64,000 nt of DNA from Endosaccharibacter trunci. GTDB lineage: Bacteria > Pseudomonadota > Alphaproteobacteria > Acetobacterales > Acetobacteraceae. Positions 61,502 to 64,000 of the stretch are shown here, piece after piece. The stretch is from assembly GCA_024515975.1 (NCBI GenBank), contig JAMSKV010000001.1:1-64000 (forward strand), written 5' to 3'. Every line of letters starts with the position of its first letter. The stretch's first letter is position 1. Both the position numbers and the translations under genes were made by a program. The notes below the pieces were generated by a model that searched no databases, was not told the DNA's origin, and worked only from the letters and a program-made list of their open reading frames with translations.

Positions 61502-62389
61502 ATGGGTCCGCTTGTTTCCACCGAAGCCCTGGCGGCATTGATCGCCGACGCGGAAACGCGCAAGGGTGTGGTGATTCTCGATGCCACAGCACTTTTGCCC
61601 GGGCAGGATTTCGATCCCGAGGTCGCGTTCCATGCTGCGCATATTCCGGGAGCGCGACGGTTCGACATCGAGCTGTTCTCCGATCCGGATACGGCCCTGC
61701 CGCATATGGTACCGAGCCAGGGGCGGTTTGGCCGCCTGTTCGCCGCGCTCGGTGTCGATGACGACAGCGAGGTGGTGTTCTACGACCAGACCGGGCTCGC
61801 CTCGGCCGCGCGCGGCTGGTGGCTGGCGGGGCTGTTCGGTCTCGACCGTGTCCGGGTGCTCGATGGCGGCTTGCCGGCCTGGCTTGCCGAGAACCGGCCG
61901 ACGGAGAGCGGTGCGGCGGCACCGGTGCGGCCAGGCAGCTTCGTTCCGCGGTTTCGCGCCGGCCGCCTGGTCGGGCTCGGCGACATGCTGGCTCTGTCGC
62001 GCGAGGCCTCGGCGGGGGGCGAGGGCGCACCGCGTTTGCTGGATGCGCGGAGCGCCGGACGCTTTGCCGCCGAAGCGCCGGAACCCCGCGCGGGTCTGCC
62101 CGGCGGCCACGTGCCGGGGGCGAGGAGCCTGCCGTTCGGCGAGCTGATGCAGGGGACGCATCTCAAGCCGGCGGAAATGTTGCGGGCGCGCTTCGCCGCA
62201 GCCGGGGTTGCTGAGGGAGACCGGGTGGTGACGAGTTGTGGCTCGGGCCTGACGGCGTCCGTATTGACCCTGGCGCTGGTCGAGGCCGGACTGGGGCACG
62301 GTGCCCTTTATGACGGTTCCTGGACCGAGTGGGCCCAGGCGGGCGCGCCACGCGCCACAGGAGCCGGTGGATCAGGGGCTGGCGGATGA
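61502..62389 (+). CDS. sseA: sulfurtransferase, SseA/thiosulfate-mercaptopyruvate type
   Basis: 295 residues. Two rhodanese domains; the active loop is SCGSGLTA, the CG[S/T]G[V/L]T signature of 3-mercaptopyruvate sulfurtransferase, with the GGLPAWL and GGHVPGARSLPF structural motifs. It moves sulfur from mercaptopyruvate or thiosulfate. The start has GGAGG five bases upstream. Its stop overlaps the metC start (ATGA), so the two are coupled. Confidence 0.92.
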   Translation: MGPLVSTEALAALIADAETRKGVVILDATALLPGQDFDPEVAFHAAHIPGARRFDIELFSDPDTALPHMVPSQGRFGRLFAALGVDDDSEVVFYDQTGLASAARGWWLAGLFGLDRVRVLDGGLPAWLAENRPTESGAAAPVRPGSFVPRFRAGRLVGLGDMLALSREASAGGEGAPRLLDARSAGRFAAEAPEPRAGLPGGHVPGARSLPFGELMQGTHLKPAEMLRARFAAAGVAEGDRVVTSCGSGLTASVLTLALVEAGLGHGALYDGSWTEWAQAGAPRATGAGGSGAGG

Positions 62390-63573
62390 GCTGGAGCGAC
62401 CTGAACGGCAGGCTGGCGCAGATCGGCCGCGGCCATGCCCATGGCGAACCGCACTTCGTCAATCCGAGCGTTGCGCGTGGCTCGACGGTTCTGTTTGAGA
62501 GCATGGAGGCGATGCGCGCCCGCTCGGCGCAGCGCTACGAGCATCAACTCATCTATGGCGCCATGGGCGGTCCGACCCAGGCGCTGCTGGAAGAGGCGAT
62601 CGCCGTCATCGAGGGCGGTGCGCATACCCAGGTCGTCTCGTCCGGCCTCGCCGCCTGCACCACCGCGCTGCTGTCGTTTCTCGGGGCTGGCGGCCATTGC
62701 CTGGTGCCGGACAGCGTCTACGGTCCGACCCGGCGCTTCTGCGACACCATGCTGCGCCGCCTGGGCGTGGAGACGACCTATTACGATCCGCTGATCGATG
62801 CGGCATCGCTGCGCGCGCTGATGCGCCCGACGACCCAGGTCGTGTTCGCCGAGAGCCCCGGCAGCCATAGTTTCGAGGTGCAGGACGTGCCGTCGCTGGC
62901 GCGTGTAGCGCACGAGCATGGGGCGAAGCTGATCCTGGACAACACCTGGGGCATCCACGTGTTTCAGCCGTTTCGCCATGGGGTCGACGTGTCGATCCAG
63001 GCGCTGACGAAATATCCGGCTGGCCATTCGGACGCGATCGTCGGCGCCATCACGGTGGCGGACGAGGTGGATTGGGTCACGCTGCGCGATTCCGTGGTGC
63101 AGATGGGCCAGTTCGCGTCGCCGGACGATTGCTGGCTGGTACTGCGCGGGCTGCGGACCATGGGCATCAGGCTCGAACAGCAATCCCGGGCGGCTCTGGA
63201 GGTGGCGTCCTGGCTTCGGGAGCGTCCCGAGGTCGCGCGCGTGCTGCATCCGGCGCTGCCGGATTGCCCGGGCCACGAATACTTCCTGCGTGACTTCTCC
63301 GGCGCGACCAGCCTGTTCGGTGTGGTGTTCCACGAGCGTTACACGGCTTCGGCCGTCGAGGACATGGCCGGCGCGCTGGGCGTGTTCGGCCTGGGGGCGT
63401 CCTGGGGCGGCTATGAGAGCCTGGTGCTGCCGACGACGGGGACGATCACCCGGACCGTGAGCCGGGCCGAATCCGGCCCCGCCTTGCGTTTGCATGTGGG
63501 GCTGGAGCCGGTTCCCTCGCTTCTGGCCGATCTGGAAGGCGGCCTCGCCGTCCTGCGCGAGGCGTCCTCCTAG
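62386..63573 (+). CDS. metC: cystathionine beta-lyase
   Basis: 395 residues. PLP-dependent trans-sulfuration enzyme converting cystathionine to homocysteine. Cys/Met metabolism family: YGAMGGPTQALLEEAIA, SSGLAACTTAL, DNTWGIHVFQPF and SIQALTKYPAGHSD with the PLP-binding Lys. The SLVLPT end fits cystathionine beta-lyase more than gamma-synthase. Coupled to sseA; sulfur amino acid metabolism is the common theme. Confidence 0.93.
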   Translation: MSWSDLNGRLAQIGRGHAHGEPHFVNPSVARGSTVLFESMEAMRARSAQRYEHQLIYGAMGGPTQALLEEAIAVIEGGAHTQVVSSGLAACTTALLSFLGAGGHCLVPDSVYGPTRRFCDTMLRRLGVETTYYDPLIDAASLRALMRPTTQVVFAESPGSHSFEVQDVPSLARVAHEHGAKLILDNTWGIHVFQPFRHGVDVSIQALTKYPAGHSDAIVGAITVADEVDWVTLRDSVVQMGQFASPDDCWLVLRGLRTMGIRLEQQSRAALEVASWLRERPEVARVLHPALPDCPGHEYFLRDFSGATSLFGVVFHERYTASAVEDMAGALGVFGLGASWGGYESLVLPTTGTITRTVSRAESGPALRLHVGLEPVPSLLADLEGGLAVLREASS

Positions 63574-63576
63574 CGC

Positions 63577-63813
63577 TCAGTGGTCCTTGCCGCGGCCGGT
63601 GATGGATTGGAGCTCGTCGATGCGCTTGGAGGCCTCGCTTTTGCTCAGCGTCTCGTCGAAGGGCTCGCCCGCTTCCTCGGACAAGGTCTTGAGGTAGGAG
63701 GCCTGCGCGCCGGTCATGCTCTCGCCGCCGGTGGTCCAGTCTTCGGGGTTCTTGACGGTGTTGGACGGCAGATCCTGCGCGTCCGCTGCGTCGGTCTTCG
63801 GGTTGTTGCTCAT
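63577..63813 (-). CDS. DUF3072 family protein
   Basis: 78 residues. The C-terminal 45 match DUF3072: MTGAQASYLKTLSEEAGEP and LSKSEASKRIDELQ, a small helical domain of unknown function. The N-terminal part is polar and flexible (MSNNPKTDAADAQD). No signal peptide. I chose the Met at 63813 since it starts the conserved-length protein. Convergent with metC at three bases. Confidence 0.83.
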   Translation of the reverse strand: MSNNPKTDAADAQDLPSNTVKNPEDWTTGGESMTGAQASYLKTLSEEAGEPFDETLSKSEASKRIDELQSITGRGKDH

Positions 63814-63871
63814 AACAGGCAAACGGATCTGTGCATGGTTTGTTCCCATGATCACCGGAACGTCACCGTAC

Positions 63872-64000
63872 TCACGCCGCTGGCCTCCGCCTGAACCGAA
63901 GCGCCTCTGCGACATGGAGCGGCTCCACCCGGTCGCTGCCGGCCAGATCGGCGATGGTGCGCGAGACGCGCAGCATACGGGTGAAGCCGCGGGCTGACAG
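63872..64000 (-). CDS. comM: ComM/YifB-family Mg-chelatase-like AAA+ ATPase, C-terminal end
   Basis: Only the last 42 residues are in the window, continuing past its right end. LSARGFTRMLRVSRTIADL and the following AGSDRVEPLHVAEALRFR are the conserved C-terminal part of the ComM/YifB family, a hexameric helicase that helps branch migration in natural transformation and recombination. The stop TGA lies at 63874-63872. Start and ATPase core are outside the window. Confidence 0.85.
   Translation of the reverse strand: MSARGFTRMLRVSRTIADLAGSDRVEPLHVAEALRFRRRPAA

Overview
This window is GC-rich, densely packed chromosomal DNA of an alphaproteobacterium, most likely a member of the Acetobacteraceae. 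The main pointers are a GcrA cell-cycle regulator with DnaA-box-like sites and a GANTC site upstream, ClpS/ClpA, class 2 PyrD, an EipB (DUF1849) envelope protein, the purC-purS-purQ-purL order, and intergenic hairpin elements of a type I recall from acetic acid bacteria. The family assignment is an inference. I see no rRNA, tRNA, CRISPR array, insertion sequence, prophage or conjugation gene. Most content is core metabolism; the less ordinary parts are small secreted proteins, one glycosylation-like pair and a few regulator modules.

Layout. 1-9.9 kb: ispA and xseB, a TusA-like protein, a ROK sugar kinase, an HSL-type esterase, a DUF1697 protein, an amino acid permease with a 59-residue partner, EipB, a Tam-like methyltransferase and aspS. 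9.5-11 kb: a malonate-semialdehyde-decarboxylase-like tautomerase divergent from a LysR regulator. 11-13.1 kb: rnd and gcrA with a strong terminator. 13.1-17.5 kb: a YciB-family protein, several small envelope proteins, an NYN nuclease, and an XRE regulator overlapping a membrane protein behind a palindrome. 17.6-24.3 kb: xseA divergent from purD, then gmk, hldE and an AGE-family epimerase. 24.4-31.6 kb: dnaB, a GT61-like protein, a two-domain DUF1796/GT-D-like protein, an S24-like repressor, pyrD and a HAD phosphatase. 31.6-37.5 kb: a large YfhO-like membrane protein, a Met/Gly-rich secreted protein, YqgE, and an overlapping trio (unknown, ydfG, PPK2).

37.6-45.6 kb: clpA and clpS, a D-Ala-D-Ala carboxypeptidase, map, gamma-glutamyltransferase and a membrane-anchored unknown. 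45.6-53.6 kb: a TerC/YjbE protein, purB, an NRDE-family protein, then purC-purS-(Rap1a/Tai-like)-purQ-purL joined by ATGA/GTGA overlaps, followed by bolA and grxD. 54-60.3 kb: a DUF1800/DUF1501 pair, a YraN nuclease-like protein, cardiolipin synthase, an EEP-family phosphodiesterase and an AI-2E-type permease. 60.5-64 kb: an XRE regulator in front of sseA and metC, a DUF3072 protein and the C-terminal end of comM.

Links between the genes. Purine synthesis is well represented (purD, purB, purC, purS, purQ, purL, plus gmk). Envelope and glycan functions recur (hldE, AGE epimerase, GT61-like, GT-D-like, YfhO, Dac, cls, EipB, YciB). The overlapping stop/start codons in the pur genes, ydfG-ppk2 and sseA-metC indicate translational coupling. 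I found no obvious defence or secretion system; the most original signals are the DUF1796/GT-D-like fusion, the secreted Rap1a/Tai-like gene inside the purine operon, and the putative DnaA/GANTC control region of gcrA.
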